The notes: generated by a model not told the origin, from the sequence alone. Counted from the stretch's first letter, positions 15,255-25,018 are shown. The stretch: DNA of 64,000 bases from Sphingomonas kyeonggiensis (GCF_030812785.1 NZ_JAUSTJ010000001.1:806001-870000); one strand, 5' to 3'. Translations and numbers: made by a program.

Positions 15255-16172
15255 ATGCGCTACGACCTCAATCTGCTGCCGATCTTCGTCGCGTTGATGG
15301 AGGAGCGCAGCGTCACGCGCGCGGCCGAGCGGCTCGGCATGACCCAGCCTGCGCTTTCCAACGCGCTCGCCCGGCTGCGCGCGATGCTGCAGGACCCGCT
15401 CTTCATCCGCGAGCGCTACGGCATCCAGCCGACCCCGATCGCGCTCGAGCTGGCGCCGCGGATATCCGAGGCGCTGGCCGCGCTCGACGACACGGTGCTC
15501 GGCCAGCAGGATTTCGATCCCGCCAGCGCCGAGCGGCTCTTCACCATTGCGCCCAATGGCTATGTCGAGTTCGTGCTCGTGCCCGCGATCGTCGCGCGGC
15601 TCCAGCAGGTGGCGCCCGGGGTCAAGCTGCGCCTGACGCCCTATGGCAACGACCTTGCCGAGACCGGGGTGACCTCGGGCACGACCGCGATGGTGCTCGG
15701 GCGCATCGTCGACCCGCCCGACAATCTCGTCGTCCAGCATCTGATCGACGAAGGCCTTGCCTGCGTCGTGCGCGCCGACCATCCGGAGATCGGCGACAGC
15801 ATCTCGCGCGAACAGTTCGAGCGGCTGAAGCATGTCAACGTCGTGCCGCCTGGGCGGATGCGTGCCGGCCTGTTCCAGGCGCTCGCGCAGCAGCAGCTGA
15901 AGCGCGAGGTGGCGATCTCGGTCACCAACTTCTTCGCGGTGGCCGAGATGGTGGCGGTGACCGATCATATCGCGACGCTGCCCAGGCTGATCTGCCACCG
16001 CCTGGCGCAGGATCCGCGGCTCAGGATCCTGCCCGCCCCGGTCGATCTCGGCACCTTCCCGGTCGAGATGGCCTGGCATGTGCGCTACCGCCACGATCCG
16101 GCGCATCGCTGGCTGCGGGGGCTGGTGGGCGAGATGATCCGCCAGGTGTCGATCCCGGCCCCGGCAGCCTGA
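15255..16172 (+). CDS. LysR family transcriptional regulator
   Basis: 305 residues from MRYDLNLLPIFVALMEERSV. The winged helix-turn-helix (AAERLGMTQPALSNALARLR) is at residues 18-38 and is followed by DPLFIRERYG; the remainder is a periplasmic-binding-protein-like effector domain. An in-frame start at 15159 lacks family support. It is divergent from the DJ-1-ABM-AKR operon with about 110 bp between, the usual arrangement for a LysR gene and its target. The AT-rich intergenic stretch 15195-15250 should hold both promoters. Confidence 0.92.
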   Translation: MRYDLNLLPIFVALMEERSVTRAAERLGMTQPALSNALARLRAMLQDPLFIRERYGIQPTPIALELAPRISEALAALDDTVLGQQDFDPASAERLFTIAPNGYVEFVLVPAIVARLQQVAPGVKLRLTPYGNDLAETGVTSGTTAMVLGRIVDPPDNLVVQHLIDEGLACVVRADHPEIGDSISREQFERLKHVNVVPPGRMRAGLFQALAQQQLKREVAISVTNFFAVAEMVAVTDHIATLPRLICHRLAQDPRLRILPAPVDLGTFPVEMAWHVRYRHDPAHRWLRGLVGEMIRQVSIPAPAA

Positions 16173-16174
16173 GC

Positions 16175-16951
16175 TCACCGGGCCGGCTCGGCCGCCGCCT
16201 TTGCGGCCGCCTCCTCGATCAGCGCGGCGACCGCTTCCGGCTTCGATAGGAAGATGGCGTGGCTGCCAGGAACTTCGCGGAGCGTCGCGCGGGCGCGCTG
16301 CGCCATGCCGCGCTGGCCTGCGGGCGGGATGATCCGATCGTCCTGCGGCACCAGGAACCAGCTCGGCCTGGTCTTCCAGGCGGGCACGGTGATCTTGCCC
16401 TCCAGCGCCCGTGCACCCCAGGGCTGCTGCGAATCCGCCATGAACTTCGCCGTCTCGGGCGCCACGTCGCCGGCGAAGAGCGCGGGGAATTGCGCCTTGT
16501 CGAGCGTCAGCGTGCCGTCGGGGCCGGCCACGATCGGCAGGGCAGGCGCACCCGGCGGGGCGCTGGCGGTGATCGAGGCGACCGACTCCCCCTGGTCCGG
16601 CGCGAAGGCGGCGACATAGACGAGGGCGCGCACCTTCGGGTCTGATCCCGCCTCGGTGATCACCATCCCGCCATAGCTATGGCCGACCAGCACTGCCTTG
16701 CCCGGGATCGTCGCGAGCGCGCGCCTTGTGGCCGCGACATCGTCCTCGAGCGATGTTGTCGGGTTCTGCACGACGATCACGTCATAGCCGTCCCTGCGCA
16801 GGACCCTGTACACGCCGGCCCAGCCCGATCCGTCGACGAACGCGCCATGGACGAGGATGATCGTCGGATGCTTGCTATCGTCTCCCGCAAGGGCCGGGGC
16901 GGCGCTGGTGATCAGGCTCGCGGAGGCGAGCGCTGCGATCAGCTTGTTCAT
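16175..16951 (-). CDS. Secreted alpha/beta hydrolase
   Basis: 258 residues with a signal peptide (MNKLIAALASASLITSAAPALA). The mature protein begins with TIILVHGAFVDGSGW, the oxyanion motif of alpha/beta hydrolases. The nucleophile is in GHSYGG, the acid probably in PQDDRI, and the histidine in GSHAIF. It resembles the salicylate-esterase/EstC-like group often labelled alpha/beta fold hydrolase. It is the last gene of the five-gene minus-strand operon starting at 20428. Its 3' end nearly touches that of the LysR gene (convergent). Confidence 0.9.
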   Translation of the reverse strand: MNKLIAALASASLITSAAPALAGDDSKHPTIILVHGAFVDGSGWAGVYRVLRRDGYDVIVVQNPTTSLEDDVAATRRALATIPGKAVLVGHSYGGMVITEAGSDPKVRALVYVAAFAPDQGESVASITASAPPGAPALPIVAGPDGTLTLDKAQFPALFAGDVAPETAKFMADSQQPWGARALEGKITVPAWKTRPSWFLVPQDDRIIPPAGQRGMAQRARATLREVPGSHAIFLSKPEAVAALIEEAAAKAAAEPAR

Positions 16952-16967
16952 CTCACACTCTCCTCAA

Positions 16968-17378
16968 TCAGCGACGGTTGCCGAGGATCTGCATCCGCAT
17001 CGCCTTGACCGGCTCCTCGGCGAGCTCGGGCAGGCGCGCGAACCAGGCCTGGACGTGCGGCGTGCGGTTGTGCGCTTCGAAATCCGCCTGGGTGGCGAAT
17101 ATCTCGTAGAAGATGAAATGGCCGGGCCGCTCGCGATCCTCCTGGAGGAAATAGAGCAGGTTGTTGGGCTCGGCGCGGACCTTGGCGACAAGCGGCAGCG
17201 TCGCCTCGCGGAGCGCCGCCTCCTTGCCCGGTTTCGCCTGCACCTCGGCGACCACGGCATAGGCGGTGGCGGGGATGTCGGCATAGCGGATGCCGTCATG
17301 GTCCTGCGCCAGCGCGGGCGTAGCCGGCACCGCCGCGCCGATCAGCACGGCGAGCGCGAAGCGAGTGGAAAGGCGCAT
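16968..17378 (-). CDS. Exported ABM-domain quinol monooxygenase-like protein
   Basis: 136 residues with a signal peptide (MRLSTRFALAVLIGAAVPATPALA). The mature part is an ABM fold: VVAEVQAKPGKEAALREA, LLYFLQEDRERPGHFIFYEIF, and FEAHNRTPHVQAWF. It resembles the cytosolic ABM gene at 13989 but is exported. Gene spacing of 16-26 bases to its neighbours places it in the SDR-VOC-carotenoid oxygenase operon. Function is probably oxidation or binding of a quinone-like product in the periplasm (inference). Confidence 0.83.
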   Translation of the reverse strand: MRLSTRFALAVLIGAAVPATPALAQDHDGIRYADIPATAYAVVAEVQAKPGKEAALREATLPLVAKVRAEPNNLLYFLQEDRERPGHFIFYEIFATQADFEAHNRTPHVQAWFARLPELAEEPVKAMRMQILGNRR

Positions 17379-17404
17379 CTTGCATCTCCTCTGGAAGAAC
17401 GGGT

Positions 17405-18766
17405 TCAGTCGGCGATCCAGTTTCCGTGGAAGCCGGGCGGGACGATGTGGGGGATCCGGATGCGGGCGAGCGGCGGCGCCTCGAAAGCACGGGCGTCGAG
17501 GATCGCCAGGTCGGTGGTCCCGGCCGCCACATCGATCACGAAGCCCATCAGCCAGCCTTCATCCTCTTCCGCGTCCGGATGCGCGGGCACGAAGATGAAT
17601 TCGCAGGGGTGGCGGTCCGGACCGAAGTCGTGCGCCTGGCGCGTGCCGGCGGCGAGGTCGTGCTTGAACAGACCCGTGCCGAGGAACGGATCGACCATCG
17701 CCATCGCATAGGCAAAGCGATAGGGCTGGCCGAGCCGCCGCTCGTCGCAGCGCGGGAATTCCTGCGGCGCGGGATCGAGCACCCTGCGCCGCACCGTGTG
17801 TGCCAGCGGATCGAGGGTCCAGCGCTCCAGGCTGCAGCGCTCGGAATCGGGACCCGAGGTCCGCCGCCAGAACATCTTGTCGTGTACGACCAGGTCGAGG
17901 ATCACGCTTCCGTCTGCCGCGTCGTGCGCGTTGACGGTGTGGAAGGCGAAGCAGGGATCGACCGGGCACCAGATCACCTCCCCGGCATCGCCGTCGCGCG
18001 GCAGCAGGCCGATGCGCGGCTCGTGCCCGGCATTCCAGCGATAGGGGAATTGATAGCCGGCGATGGCGGCGGCGAGCGAGAAGGTGACCGGCAGGTCGAG
18101 CAGGATCGCGAACCGCGCCGTGAAGGCGAAGTCGTGGAGCATCGGGCCGTGGCGCACCGGTACCTTCACTTCGCGCCGTACCCGTCCATCGGAGCCGATC
18201 GTCAGGTAGCGGATCGTCCTCCACTTCGCCGCGTCATAGCTCACGGCGAGCATCTCGCCGGTCAGCGGGTCGACATGCGGATGCGCGCTCAGCCCGCCGC
18301 GCAGCGTGCCGGCGAAGTCGGTATAGCGCTCGGTCTCCAGCGTCTCGCCGATCACCACCGGGGTGCTGCCCGCCTCGATCAACCCCAGCGTCTCGCCGCC
18401 ATAGCCCGTCACATTGGTGTTGACCGTGTCGAACAGGTGGCGCGGCCCCGGCGTCCGCGCCTCGCCAAGCGCGTCGCTCACGGCGTTCGAGCGGATCCAG
18501 CGATTGCGGTACCAGAGCGCCCGGCCATGCTCGATGCGGATACCGTGGATCATCCCGTCACCGGCGAACCAGTGATGCCGGCGCGGGCTGGGGTTCATCG
18601 GGTTGGGTCCCATGCGCAGATAGCGCCCGCGCAGCGCCGCCGGGATCGTGCCGATCACCTCGAGATCCTCGATCACCAGCTCCGCGTGCATCGGGCTGTT
18701 CACGCCGGTGATGTACGGCGTGTCCTGCACGGTGACGGGGCGGCGTCCGAGGAGCGAGCCGAACAT
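17405..18766 (-). CDS. Carotenoid/lignostilbene cleavage oxygenase
   Basis: 453 residues. Proteins of the RPE65/carotenoid oxygenase family cleave a C=C bond with a single non-haem Fe(II) held by four histidines. Candidate ligands are in SAHPHVDP, MLHDFAFT, FAFHTVNAHD and, near the C-terminus, PPGFHGNW. A seven-bladed propeller is expected from the repeated short strands. In sphingomonads many such enzymes act on stilbenes or apocarotenoids. It is followed closely by the ABM gene and preceded by the VOC gene (three bases between), suggesting an operon for cleavage and oxidation of an aromatic or polyene compound. Confidence 0.93.
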   Translation of the reverse strand: MFGSLLGRRPVTVQDTPYITGVNSPMHAELVIEDLEVIGTIPAALRGRYLRMGPNPMNPSPRRHHWFAGDGMIHGIRIEHGRALWYRNRWIRSNAVSDALGEARTPGPRHLFDTVNTNVTGYGGETLGLIEAGSTPVVIGETLETERYTDFAGTLRGGLSAHPHVDPLTGEMLAVSYDAAKWRTIRYLTIGSDGRVRREVKVPVRHGPMLHDFAFTARFAILLDLPVTFSLAAAIAGYQFPYRWNAGHEPRIGLLPRDGDAGEVIWCPVDPCFAFHTVNAHDAADGSVILDLVVHDKMFWRRTSGPDSERCSLERWTLDPLAHTVRRRVLDPAPQEFPRCDERRLGQPYRFAYAMAMVDPFLGTGLFKHDLAAGTRQAHDFGPDRHPCEFIFVPAHPDAEEDEGWLMGFVIDVAAGTTDLAILDARAFEAPPLARIRIPHIVPPGFHGNWIAD

Positions 18767-18769
18767 GGC

Positions 18770-19597
18770 TCAGGACTTGCCCGCCACCAGGCGCTGCCGC
18801 GCCGTGCGGGCATTGTCGAAGACCTGCTTCACCGGTCCCAGCGCCTGGACGAATTCAAGCTGCTCGCCCTCGGGACCCTTGCAGTAGATCAGCCGCCAGC
18901 CGTTCGACTTGCCCTCGGTGATCGGGTTGGAATTGGCCTGGAGCGGCGCGGCCTTGCGCTCGGTCTCGCTGGTTACCGTGACCACGCGGTTGGCGCGGAC
19001 CTGCACCATGCCGCGCCGCGCCGACTCCGCCTCCAGATCGTGGATGAACTGGTTGAAGTCGACATCGTCGCGGATGTGGAAGCAGATGTGCATCATCCGC
19101 GGAAAGGCCGGGCTCATGTGATCGAGCGGCTCGGCGAAGCTGCGCGGCCCGCCCAGCGGCTGGTCGGCATCGCGATATTGCAGCAGCTCGAGTACGACAT
19201 TGTCGAACTGGACGAAGCGCACGTCGAGCCGCTGCGCGCCACCCTTGAGATCGGGCACGCCGATCGTCCGCGGATTGACCCCGCGCACCCGCGCCTCGAT
19301 CTCCTGGTCGGTCAGCAGCGTGTTGTGGATGCGCTCGCCCTGGAAATCGCCGTCGCGCATCACCTCGGTGCCGCCCAGCACCTCGGTGTAGAAGGTGAAG
19401 GCGCGCTCCATGTTCTGGACGGTCAGCCCGAAATGCTGGACGCCCTGCAGTCGCATGCCGAGCGAGCTGGCGCCCGCCTGCGCCGCGGTGGCGGGCACGA
19501 CCCCGCCGGTCGCCAGCAGGCCCGCCATCGCCACGCCGCCAGCGGCCTGCAGCAGCTCGCGCCGATCGATTCCCTGGCGCTCAGTCTCGTCGGTCAT
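18770..19597 (-). CDS. VOC/glyoxalase superfamily protein with Tat-like signal
   Basis: 275 residues. The N-terminus IDRRELLQAAGGVAMAGLL is a twin-arginine-type signal, so export in folded form is likely. The mature protein has QGVQHFGLTVQNMERAFTFYTEVLG, the first beta-alpha-beta-beta-beta module of the vicinal oxygen chelate fold with a probable metal His. A second module contains HICFHIRDDVDF and ends in EGEQLEFVQ with the acidic ligand. Members include extradiol dioxygenases and glyoxalases. The position in the operon supports a role in ring or carbonyl chemistry; the reaction is unknown. Confidence 0.85.
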   Translation of the reverse strand: MTDETERQGIDRRELLQAAGGVAMAGLLATGGVVPATAAQAGASSLGMRLQGVQHFGLTVQNMERAFTFYTEVLGGTEVMRDGDFQGERIHNTLLTDQEIEARVRGVNPRTIGVPDLKGGAQRLDVRFVQFDNVVLELLQYRDADQPLGGPRSFAEPLDHMSPAFPRMMHICFHIRDDVDFNQFIHDLEAESARRGMVQVRANRVVTVTSETERKAAPLQANSNPITEGKSNGWRLIYCKGPEGEQLEFVQALGPVKQVFDNARTARQRLVAGKS

Positions 19598-19708
19598 CGC
19601 CTGTCTCCTTGGTTCAAGGTCGTTGCCGGCCGCCCGGGCCGGGATCGCGTGGAACGGCGCTCCGCCGGGGGGAGGGGCAGGGAGCGGAGCGCCGTTTCCG
19701 TCTGGCGC

Positions 19709-20428
19709 TCATTGGGCCAGATATCCGCCGTCGATCGCGAGCGTGGTGCCGGTGACGTAGCTGGCCTCGTCGCTGGCCAGGTACAGGCAGCCATAGGCGA
19801 CCTCGCTCGCATCGCCGCCGCGCCGCATCGGTGTCGCCTCGATCACCGCCCGGTTGAGCGCCGCATCCTGCGCATCGGTGAGCGGCGTCCGGATGAACCC
19901 GGGCAGCACCGCATTCACGCGGATGCCGTCGCCGACATAGGTGATCGCCGCGTTGCGCGTCATGTTGAGCACCGCGCCCTTGGCTGCGTGATAGCCATGC
20001 GCCCCGGCAACCGCCGCGGCACCCCAGATCGATGCGATGTTGACGATCGATCCGGCCTGCTGCGCCCGCATCACGCGCACCGCCTCGCGCATGCCCAGGA
20101 AGATGCCGGTCTGGTCGACCGCGATCATCCGCTGCCAGGCATCCAGGCTCAGTTCGTGCAGCGGCTCATAGGCGATGATCCCGGCATTGTTGATCAGGAT
20201 GTCGAGCCCGTCCGCCTGCCCGACAACATCGGCCACCGCGCGCGCCCAGTCGCCCTCGCTGGTCACGTCCAGCGGGATCGCGGTGACGCCGGCCGGCCAG
20301 GCCCGCGCCGGCGGCACGATGTCGGCCGCGAACACCACCGCGCCCTCGCGATGGAAGAGCTCGGCGACGGCATGGCCGATGCCGCTGGCGGCGCCGGTGA
20401 CGAGCGCCACTTTTCCGGTCAGTCGCAT
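19709..20428 (-). CDS. Short-chain dehydrogenase/reductase (SDR)
   Basis: 239 residues from MRLTGKVALVTGAASGIGHA. The Rossmann motif TGAASGIG, the NNAG motif (LINNAGI), a catalytic Ser in NIASIWG and the YHAAK catalytic pair are all present, so it is a classical NAD(P)-dependent SDR. Aspartate at the end of beta-2 (FAADI) suggests NAD preference. The in-frame start at 20596 is not supported by family alignment. First gene of the minus-strand operon leading through VOC, carotenoid oxygenase, ABM and hydrolase; divergent from the sensor kinase gene. Confidence 0.93.
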   Translation of the reverse strand: MRLTGKVALVTGAASGIGHAVAELFHREGAVVFAADIVPPARAWPAGVTAIPLDVTSEGDWARAVADVVGQADGLDILINNAGIIAYEPLHELSLDAWQRMIAVDQTGIFLGMREAVRVMRAQQAGSIVNIASIWGAAAVAGAHGYHAAKGAVLNMTRNAAITYVGDGIRVNAVLPGFIRTPLTDAQDAALNRAVIEATPMRRGGDASEVAYGCLYLASDEASYVTGTTLAIDGGYLAQ

Positions 20429-20682
20429 GCCGCGCCCTCCCTGTCCGCGATGTTGCGATCCATTGTCTGGCGGAGCGGAAGCGTGTCGGCGATGTCGGGC
20501 GGGGTAGCGGGCGCCTACACTTTCGGGGGCGCGCCGGCGAAGGACATCGGTCCCGGTCGGGCGCGGATGGCGGCCGCGCAGTGCGCCGATCCCCAAATGG
20601 GGTAGGCTGTGCTACGCCTTCCGGTGCCGACACGCCCGGCATGCCGCGATAGGGCCGGGCAGGATCGCGAAGGGGGACGCGA

Positions 20683-23600
20683 GTGCGTGCGCTGATTGCC
20701 GCCTGCAGGGGATTGCTCGCCGCCACGCTCGCGGCCGCGGCGATGCACAGCGTACCTGCTGCCGCGCAGCGGACATCCGACGTCTTCGACCAGTTTCGCC
20801 ATGATCGCTGGATGATCTACGATGGCGCGCCGACGGGAATGCAGATGGTCCGGCAGACCGGCGACGGCTGGATCTGGATCGCCGCGTCCGAGGGGCTGTT
20901 CCGCTTCGACGGGGTCAGCTTCGAGCGGATACAGGTACCCCAGGGCTCTCCGCTCGAACGCGCCTCGGCCGGTCCGCTGCTGGTCACGCGGGCGGGCGAG
21001 CTCTGGGTGGGCTATAACCAGAGCGGCGGCGTTGCGGTCTATCGCGGCGGCCAGCTGAGGCCCGTGCCGATGCCCAAGCCGCCCTTGTCGGTGACGGCAC
21101 TCACCCAGACCCCGGACGGTGCGGTGTGGGCGTTCTCCGCCGTGTTCAACTATGATTATGGCCGGATATATCGCTTCGCGGACGGCCATTGGGAGGATGT
21201 CGACCGGCGGTTCGGCCTGGGCGACGGCTATGTGTCGGGCGGATGCGTCACGGCGGACGGGACACTCTGGTTCACGCGCTGGAACCAGGATCGGGGCGTG
21301 CTGGTCCATCTGCGTCCCGGGGGGCGCCGTTTCCAGGACAGCGCCTATCCGGTCAGCCGGAGCGGCTGCTTCGCGGATCCGCAGGGCCGATTATGGGTCA
21401 CCGGGCGCGACGGGTTCGTGATGCTCGCCGGTGCGGACGGAAAGGAGCTCGCCCGACCGATCCCCTTTCCCAAGGCGCGGGGCGCGCCGAGCTGGACGGA
21501 GGCGATGGATTCGGCTGGCGGCCTCTGGGGCTGGGCGGCGCCGAGCGGGGTCTTCTATTCGCCGGGCGCGGCGGCTGGGCCGCAGGGAGTGCCCGATCGG
21601 TCGGGCCGGTTCTCGGTCACCGATGGTCTGTCCTCGGACATTCTCTACGACCTCTTCATCGATCGCGACGGCAATGTCTGGGTCACGACAGAACTGGGGC
21701 TCGACCGGTTCCGGCGGGCCAGCGCGGTCCCGGAGTCCTTCGTGCAGGGCAAGTTCTCCGACGGGCTCGGCCTCAGCCAGAATGGGCCGGAGCTCTATGC
21801 CGACACCACGCAAGGCATGTTCCAGCTTTCGCCGGGCGCGCCGCGCAAGCTTCTGGAGCAGACCTCGATCGGCCATTGCCCGGGGCGCGGCACGGGCATC
21901 TGGATGATCCAGGAGACAGGGATCGTGCGCCTCCGGGACGGGCGGCAAACCCGCTTTCCACTGCCCTCGGGCGAGGATCTGACCTCGGCCTGTGCAGAGG
22001 ACCGGCTCGGCCGGTTCTGGGTCGGCACGGTCGACGGCGCGCTGAAATGGCACGACGCAGGCGGCTGGCACGTGCCCGCACGCCCCTTGCCCAAGCCGAA
22101 CTGGTGGGACCTGGTGCCCACCGCCAGCGGAGACATCGCCTATACCTCGGGTACCGACCTCGTCAGGATCGTCGGCGACAAGCTCCTGGTCACGCCGCTC
22201 GGGCAGTACAAGCCCGGTCTCATCACCAATCTCTCGACCGGCGGCGGGGACATCTTCGTCAGCGGCAGCAACGGTCTTTTCCGCATCCGTGGGAACCGGA
22301 TCGCGCGGATCGACTGGCGGCGCTTCCCCTGGGTGGCGCGGCTGCGCGACCTGCTGCAGACCCCGGCCGGTGACACCTGGCTGATGCGCGCCTTCTTCAC
22401 CTCGCGCGTCTCTACCGCCGATCTCAACCGCGCATTCGACGATCCGAGCGCGCCGCTCGACCGCGTCGTGCTCGATCTGCGTGACGGTCTCCGCCCGCCG
22501 CAGAGCAATGATTTCTCAGGGCGCCAGATGGGTGTCGGCGCCGATGGACGGGTCTGGCAGCTCAATCGCTATGGCGTATCGTTCATCGATCCCGCCCGGA
22601 TCCTGCGCGAGGCGCCGCCGCCCCCGGTGATGATCCGCGCGCTGACGGCCGCCGGCGCCATCCACCGCGATCCCGCCACGCTGATCCTTCCGGCCGGGAG
22701 CCATGCGTTCGACATCGCGTATACGGCGCTTTCCTATACCTATCCCGAGCGGTTGCGTTTCCGCTACCGGCTGGAGGGGGTGGACGAGGACTGGATCGAC
22801 GCCGGCAGCCGACGTCTCGCTTCCTATGCCAATCTCGGTCCCGGCCGGTATCGCTTCCACGTCATCGCCTCGGACAACCAGCACAACTGGAGCAGCCCGG
22901 GGGCGCTGCTCGATGTCGAGATCCGGCCGACCTTCCTGCAGAGCTGGCCGTTCAAGCTGCTCTGCGCGGTGCTGCTGATCGGTCTGCTCTGGCTTGCCTA
23001 TTCGCTGCGCCTGCGTGCCGTCGCCAACCGCATCCATCAGCGCATGGCCGACCGGATGGCCGAGCGCGAGCGCATCGCGCGCGAGCTGCATGACACGTTG
23101 CTCCAGGGCATCCAGGGACTGATGCTGCGCTTCCAGTCGGTCACCGACCGGATCTCCGATCCCCTTACCCGGCAGACGCTCGACGATGCGCTGGACAGTG
23201 CCGACGCGGTGGTGGTCGAGGGGCGCGAGCGGGTGCGCGACCTGCGCTGCGTGCCCGCGGCGGGGGAGCTCGCGCACAAGATCGATGCGTTTGCCCATGC
23301 GATGACCGAGGGGGGCGGCCCTCCGATCCGACTGTCGGTCAGCGGGGCGCAGCGTCCGCTGCATGCGCTGGTGACGACCGAGGCGCTGCGCATCGCCGAG
23401 GAGGCGCTCCGCAACGCCCTGCGCCATGCCGCGTCGGAGGCGATCTCGGTCGATCTCGACTATGGCCGCGGGCAGTTCGGCATGCGCGTCCGCGATGCAG
23501 GCGTGGGAATCCCCGAGGAAATCCTCGCGGCCGGAGGTCGTTTGGAGCATTATGGCCTGGTCGGCATGCGCGAGCGCGCGGGCCGCATCGGTGGCCGGCT

Positions 23601-23733
23601 CGCCATCGTGTCTCGAAGCGGCGAGGGGACGGAAGTCATGCTGAGCGTGCCGGCACGGGCCGCCTATGCCGAGCGGCGCCGCGGTTTCCTGGGCTGGCTT
23701 CGAGCGATCGCCGGGGGCGGGCAGGCGCGATGA
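20683..23733 (+). CDS. Periplasmic-propeller sensor histidine kinase
   Basis: 1016 residues, GTG start with GGGGGA upstream. After a signal-like N-terminus come repeated short segments such as DGWIWIAASEGLFRFDG and DRDGNVWVTTELGLDRF, the hallmark of two-component regulator propellers. A Y_Y_Y-type domain follows (FRYRLEGVDEDWIDAG), then one membrane helix (about 755-777). The kinase part is of the HisKA_3 type with the phospho-His at 803 (ARELHDTLLQG) and an ATPase domain with RDAGVGIPEE and YGLVGMRERAG. It overlaps the response regulator by four bases. It is divergent from the SDR-to-hydrolase operon, a likely target. Confidence 0.95.
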   Translation: MRALIAACRGLLAATLAAAAMHSVPAAAQRTSDVFDQFRHDRWMIYDGAPTGMQMVRQTGDGWIWIAASEGLFRFDGVSFERIQVPQGSPLERASAGPLLVTRAGELWVGYNQSGGVAVYRGGQLRPVPMPKPPLSVTALTQTPDGAVWAFSAVFNYDYGRIYRFADGHWEDVDRRFGLGDGYVSGGCVTADGTLWFTRWNQDRGVLVHLRPGGRRFQDSAYPVSRSGCFADPQGRLWVTGRDGFVMLAGADGKELARPIPFPKARGAPSWTEAMDSAGGLWGWAAPSGVFYSPGAAAGPQGVPDRSGRFSVTDGLSSDILYDLFIDRDGNVWVTTELGLDRFRRASAVPESFVQGKFSDGLGLSQNGPELYADTTQGMFQLSPGAPRKLLEQTSIGHCPGRGTGIWMIQETGIVRLRDGRQTRFPLPSGEDLTSACAEDRLGRFWVGTVDGALKWHDAGGWHVPARPLPKPNWWDLVPTASGDIAYTSGTDLVRIVGDKLLVTPLGQYKPGLITNLSTGGGDIFVSGSNGLFRIRGNRIARIDWRRFPWVARLRDLLQTPAGDTWLMRAFFTSRVSTADLNRAFDDPSAPLDRVVLDLRDGLRPPQSNDFSGRQMGVGADGRVWQLNRYGVSFIDPARILREAPPPPVMIRALTAAGAIHRDPATLILPAGSHAFDIAYTALSYTYPERLRFRYRLEGVDEDWIDAGSRRLASYANLGPGRYRFHVIASDNQHNWSSPGALLDVEIRPTFLQSWPFKLLCAVLLIGLLWLAYSLRLRAVANRIHQRMADRMAERERIARELHDTLLQGIQGLMLRFQSVTDRISDPLTRQTLDDALDSADAVVVEGRERVRDLRCVPAAGELAHKIDAFAHAMTEGGGPPIRLSVSGAQRPLHALVTTEALRIAEEALRNALRHAASEAISVDLDYGRGQFGMRVRDAGVGIPEEILAAGGRLEHYGLVGMRERAGRIGGRLAIVSRSGEGTEVMLSVPARAAYAERRRGFLGWLRAIAGGGQAR

Positions 23734-24359
23734 CCGGGGGGAAGCGCATTCGCGTGCTGGTCGTCGACGATCATGCCGTGCTCCGGGATGGCATCGCGGC
23801 GATCGTCGCTCCCGAGCCCGACATGGTCCTGGTCGGCGAGGCGACCAATGGCGCGGAGGCGGTCGACGCCTTCTTCAGCCTGCGCCCCGATGTCACGCTG
23901 ATGGACCTGCAGATGCCGGTGCGCAGCGGGATGCAGGCGATCGCCGAGATCCGCGCCCAGGCACCGGCGGCACGCATCGTCGTGCTCACCACCTATGACG
24001 GCGACGTCCAGGCAGTGCGTGCGCTCAAGGCCGGAGCATGCGGTTATCTGCTCAAAAGCTCGCTCCGCAAGGAATTGCTGGAGACGATCCGTATCGTCCA
24101 CGCCGGCGGCCGCTACGTCCCCCCGGCGCTGGCGCAGCAGATCGCCATTCATGCGGCCGAAGACCCGCTCAGCCCCCGTGAGGTGGCGATCCTCGAACAT
24201 GTGGCGGCGGGCAAGCCGAACAAGGTGATCGCCTGGGAGCTCTCCCTCTCCGAAGAGACTGTGAAGGCGCATCTGCGCGGCGTTTATTCGAAGCTCGACG
24301 TCAATGACCGCACCCAAGCGGTGACCGTCGCGCTGCGGCGGGGCATCATCACCCTTTGA
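23730..24359 (+). CDS. NarL/LuxR family response regulator
   Basis: 209 residues. The receiver domain has the acidic pair VVDDH, the phospho-acceptor Asp in LMDLQMP and Lys in YLLKSS. The C-terminal GerE helix-turn-helix is LSPREVAILEHVAAGKPNKVIA through SEETVKAHLRGVYSKL. The start overlaps the kinase stop (ATGA), so it is the cognate regulator. By context it probably controls the divergent carotenoid-oxygenase operon or its own genes. Confidence 0.95.
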   Translation: MTGGKRIRVLVVDDHAVLRDGIAAIVAPEPDMVLVGEATNGAEAVDAFFSLRPDVTLMDLQMPVRSGMQAIAEIRAQAPAARIVVLTTYDGDVQAVRALKAGACGYLLKSSLRKELLETIRIVHAGGRYVPPALAQQIAIHAAEDPLSPREVAILEHVAAGKPNKVIAWELSLSEETVKAHLRGVYSKLDVNDRTQAVTVALRRGIITL

Positions 24360-25018
24360 CGAGTAGAAATCGGGCTCCGGATTGGAATATCGTCTGTGCC
24401 CCTCCGATTAAGTCTATCGCTTCTCGACCCAGCCGTTGACCAACTGCTCTCCACCTGATGAGTATGACGACAATGCTGAACGCTGGCTCGCGAGCGATGA
24501 TCGTCGCGCTGCCCCCACCTCGGCAACCGATGCCGATCAGGTGGCGCGATGTCGGACGTGGTGCAGCTTGCCCTCAGAGGGGAAGAATGCCCCGGCGCTG
24601 ACTGAGGCGGACCTAGTGCTCCTGACAATTGTTCCCAACGCAGCACCGCTGGGGCGATGGTAGATGCACTCGCAAGATCAAAAGGCTGCATCGCGCGTCC
24701 TGGAGCGAAATCGATTCTCGCCGAGCCCAGCCCGATATCCTGTCGTCACCCGCTAGGTTGGATAAGAAGAACCAACTGCCGGCTCCTTTGGCATTGATCC
24801 CGAGGAACAGACCGTCTCCGTCAGAACATTGCCTGGGGTTTTGGACAGCGACCGGATTTGGGCTGCGGTGAGCCCCTTGAGCCTCTTATGATACCCACCT
24901 CACTCTTCTCCACACTTCCTGCAAGATGGTGTCGGATCGAGTGAGCGCAGCGGAAAATATGCTAATTCCTAAGGTTTATCCGCGGGTTATGGAGAGTTTG
25001 GTGATCCCTGCGGAGGGG
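24360..25018. other. Intergenic, no supported gene
   Basis: 659 bp between the response regulator stop and the left attachment repeat. Short open frames exist on both strands, but none shows family motifs, a good ribosome binding site or the codon pattern of its neighbours. It may contain decayed remnants from earlier insertions at this tRNA-derived site. I see no clear terminator after the response regulator. Confidence 0.6.

Noticed and set aside
14396..16249. Long plus-strand frame across DJ-1 and LysR genes
   Set aside because: No family motif; it covers two well-supported genes in other frames.
17426..20605. A very long open frame on the plus strand opposite the SDR-to-carotenoid oxygenase operon
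   Set aside because: It is antisense to four genes with clear family motifs, its product is low-complexity Arg/His/Asp-rich, and such frames are common at this GC content.
24284..24691. Minus-strand frame after the response regulator
   Set aside because: It overlaps the response regulator end and has no recognisable domain or ribosome binding site.
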